From Bacteroidota bacterium (GTDB lineage: Bacteria > Bacteroidota > Bacteroidia > Flavobacteriales_D > Crocinitomicaceae): 16,027 bases of DNA. Below, piece by piece: positions 14,481-16,027 of this stretch. Numbering within the stretch: the first letter of the stretch is position 1; each line of letters starts with the position of its first letter. The notes under the pieces were generated by a model that was not told the origin of the DNA, did no database searches, and saw only the letters and a list, made by a program, of their open reading frames with translations. Location: the NCBI GenBank assembly GCA_016866375.1, contig VGMK01000024.1:1-16027 (forward strand). Reading direction: 5' to 3'. The position numbers were made by a program, and so were the translations under genes.

Positions 14481-15611
14481 ATGCTTCAAATTCACCAACT
14501 TAGTTTCTGGGAAAGAAAATCCTACTTTGAGGGCATTGATTTTTTAATTGTTGGGGCGGGAATAGTAGGGTATTCAACAGCGATTCAATTAAAAAGAAAA
14601 TATCCAACCGCAAAAATTTTAATCATCGAAAGAGGATATTTACCGTCTGGGGCAAGTTCAAAGAATGCGGGTTTTGCCTGTTTTGGTAGCCCGACAGAAA
14701 TTTATGATGATCTCACAAATTCCCCTGAAACAGAAGTTTGGAATACAATTTCAATGAGATTTGAGGGACTAGAAGAGTTAAAAAATATGGTTGGACATAC
14801 CACTATTGATTATCAGAAAAATGGATCATGGGACTTAATTCACGAAGATTTTTCGAAAGTTGATATTTCACCTACCTTTTTAGATTATTTAAATGAAAAA
14901 TGTTATCATTATTTCGGAATTAAATCAGTTTATTCAGAGGATAAAAACATAATACAACTATCTGGTTTTAATAAAATTAAGACCAGTTACTTCAACAAAG
15001 AAGAAGGGCAGTTAGATACCGGTAAATTGAACATAGCCCTTCATCAAATAGCCTTACGAGAAGGAATTTTATCTTTGTATGGAATTGAAATTTTAGATTT
15101 TCAAGAATCTGAGAAAGATGTAAGAATTGAAACCTCAATTGGAGATATCAATTCTTGTAAATTAATTGTGTGTACAAATGGGTTTGCAGGAAAATTTTTA
15201 GGCAATGAAGTCATACCTGCACGGGCTCAGGTATTAGTTACTTCCGAAATTCCAAACTTAACAATAAAAGGCACTTTTCATTTAGACAAGGGTTTTTATT
15301 ATTTTAGAAATATTGAAAATCGAATTTTATTGGGTGGTGCAAGGAATACAAATTTTGAAAGCGAAACAACAACTGAAATAGCAACTACAGAAGATATTCA
15401 AAAGGTATTGAAAGAGTTATTAGAAAAAACAATTCTTCCTAATACAAAATTTAATATCGAATATTCCTGGGCAGGAATAATGGGAATGGGACCGTCTAAA
15501 ACTCCCTTGATTTTTAAGAAATCTGATAACGTTGCATTTGGAGTGCGCATGGGAGGAATGGGTGTAGCTCTTGGATCTGTAGTAGGCAAAAAGCTATCTA
15601 ATTTGTTTTAA
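14481..15611 (+). CDS. FAD-dependent oxidoreductase, DAO (D-amino-acid/glycine oxidase-like) family
   Basis: A 376-residue flavoprotein of the DAO fold. The dinucleotide-binding loop is GAGIVG at 25-30 (VGAGIVG), the acidic residue that ends the second strand is E50 (IIERG), and the family-type segment PSGASSKNAGFACFGS spans 55-70. The C-terminal flavin-contacting region has SWAGIMGMGPSKTP followed by a glycine-rich RMGGMGVALGS. There is no signal peptide; it is probably cytoplasmic. Enzymes of this fold oxidise amines or amino acids with release of hydrogen peroxide or transfer to another acceptor, but the substrate cannot be read from the sequence. The residues before the Rossmann loop (LSFWERKSYF) are typical of the Bacteroidota subgroup as I remember it. 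It is divergent from the coiled-coil gene and convergent with the T9SS type B gene. Confidence 0.88.
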   Translation: MLQIHQLSFWERKSYFEGIDFLIVGAGIVGYSTAIQLKRKYPTAKILIIERGYLPSGASSKNAGFACFGSPTEIYDDLTNSPETEVWNTISMRFEGLEELKNMVGHTTIDYQKNGSWDLIHEDFSKVDISPTFLDYLNEKCYHYFGIKSVYSEDKNIIQLSGFNKIKTSYFNKEEGQLDTGKLNIALHQIALREGILSLYGIEILDFQESEKDVRIETSIGDINSCKLIVCTNGFAGKFLGNEVIPARAQVLVTSEIPNLTIKGTFHLDKGFYYFRNIENRILLGGARNTNFESETTTEIATTEDIQKVLKELLEKTILPNTKFNIEYSWAGIMGMGPSKTPLIFKKSDNVAFGVRMGGMGVALGSVVGKKLSNLF

Positions 15612-15644
15612 TAAAATAATATTACTTATAAATATTTCTATTTA

Positions 15645-15662
15645 ACATAATATTAATTATGT
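15645..15662. terminator. Short AT-rich hairpin between convergent genes
   Basis: ACATAAT at 15645-15651 pairs with ATTATGT at 15656-15662 around a 4-nt loop, 33 nt after the oxidoreductase stop and 4 nt after the stop of the opposite gene. A clear T-run is missing on both sides, so use as a bidirectional terminator is only plausible. Confidence 0.35.
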
Positions 15663-15666
15663 AACA

Positions 15667-16027
15667 TTAACGTATAAGATGGAAGAACGTATGCCCAGTA
15701 ATCTCTGTACCATCTGTACCCGTCAATTTATACTTTATAAAGTAAATTCCAGAACTTGCATCAATACCATTTGAAGTTTTGCCATCCCATTGATAATTTA
15801 AATCGTTAATTTCAGCCATTTTATTACCCCACCGGTTTAAAATTATAGCTTCAATTGATACAGCGTTTTTTGTTTCAATAAAATAGCCAGAATTAACTTG
15901 GTCTCCATTCGGAGTAAAAACATTCGGTACAGAGTATTCCAAGGGTAAAAAAGGTACTGCCGTAATTGTATCAAACCAAGAGTCTTCGCATATTCCATTG
16001 GATGCAATCAATTCAATGATAAAAGTT
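15667..16027 (-). CDS. T9SS type B (gliding-motility-associated) sorting domain, C-terminal part of a larger exported protein
   Basis: The frame is open to the right edge, so only the last about 120 residues are seen; a TTG at 16011 is not the real start. The visible part begins with the end of an Ig- or PKD-like unit (ELIASNGICEDSWFDTI). It continues with the type B C-terminal domain: VPNVFTPNGDQVN, then ILNRWGN, QWDGKTSNG and SSGIYFIKYKL, ending in HTFFHLIR. In Bacteroidota this domain ends large, often repetitive adhesins and surface proteins exported by T9SS, and generally sends the protein to the surface or medium without the type A processing route. The rest of the protein, and thus its role, lies outside the window. 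Confidence 0.87.
   Translation of the reverse strand, partial: TFIIELIASNGICEDSWFDTITAVPFLPLEYSVPNVFTPNGDQVNSGYFIETKNAVSIEAIILNRWGNKMAEINDLNYQWDGKTSNGIDASSGIYFIKYKLTGTDGTEITGHTFFHLIR

Noticed and set aside
16009..16011. TTG at 16011 as the start of a 114-residue stand-alone protein.
   Set aside because: The frame stays open to the window edge with Ig-like sequence, and a sorting domain needs an exported protein in front of it. It is the end of a larger gene.

Overview
The window looks like a chromosomal segment of a Bacteroidota bacterium, most likely in the Flavobacteriales. Three exported proteins end in type IX secretion system (T9SS) sorting domains: two type A, and one of the gliding-motility-associated type B. 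An ORF6N-domain gene and a lineage-typical DinB plus DnaE-like polymerase pair fit the same group. Ribosome binding sites of the Shine-Dalgarno kind are not evident, genes start in A-rich leaders, and two spacers carry the Bacteroidota -7 box TAnnTTTG. I cannot name a genus; a Crocinitomicaceae/Fluviicola-like organism is a guess from protein style.

Left third (1-3055). The 3' part of hemB (porphobilinogen synthase) enters from the left edge and overlaps hutH (histidine ammonia-lyase) by one base (TAATG). A small four-helix membrane protein of unknown function follows. It overlaps tail-to-tail with an opposite-strand ORF6N gene that looks truncated at its C-terminus.

Mutagenesis-type cassette (3056-7264). 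A DinB-family Y polymerase with a C-terminal clamp-binding motif is followed after 18 nt, in the same reading frame, by a 990-residue DnaE-family polymerase that seems to use a GTG start. The polymerase aspartates are intact, but several PHP-domain metal ligands are missing. The two probably work together in translesion synthesis. No ImuA and no LexA/UmuD-like regulator is visible in the window.

Secreted proteins (7269-10663, minus strand). A PKD-containing T9SS cargo protein lies downstream of a secreted M1 aminopeptidase with full active-site residues and its own T9SS tail.

Scaffold-like block (10696-14405, minus strand). In transcription order it holds an exported coiled-coil protein, a cytoplasmic TPR protein and a WD40 seven-blade propeller. 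TPR and WD40 overlap by one base. The gap between the coiled-coil and TPR genes is bounded by a 15-bp perfect inverted repeat. I recognise no described function for this block; it is the part most worth following up. By eye this part is more AT-rich than the polymerase region.

Right edge (14481-16027). A divergent DAO-fold FAD oxidoreductase is followed by a convergent gene cut by the window edge; only its type B T9SS tail is visible. No rRNA, tRNA, CRISPR array, insertion sequence or riboswitch was recognised. No gene-free stretch exceeds 300 bases.
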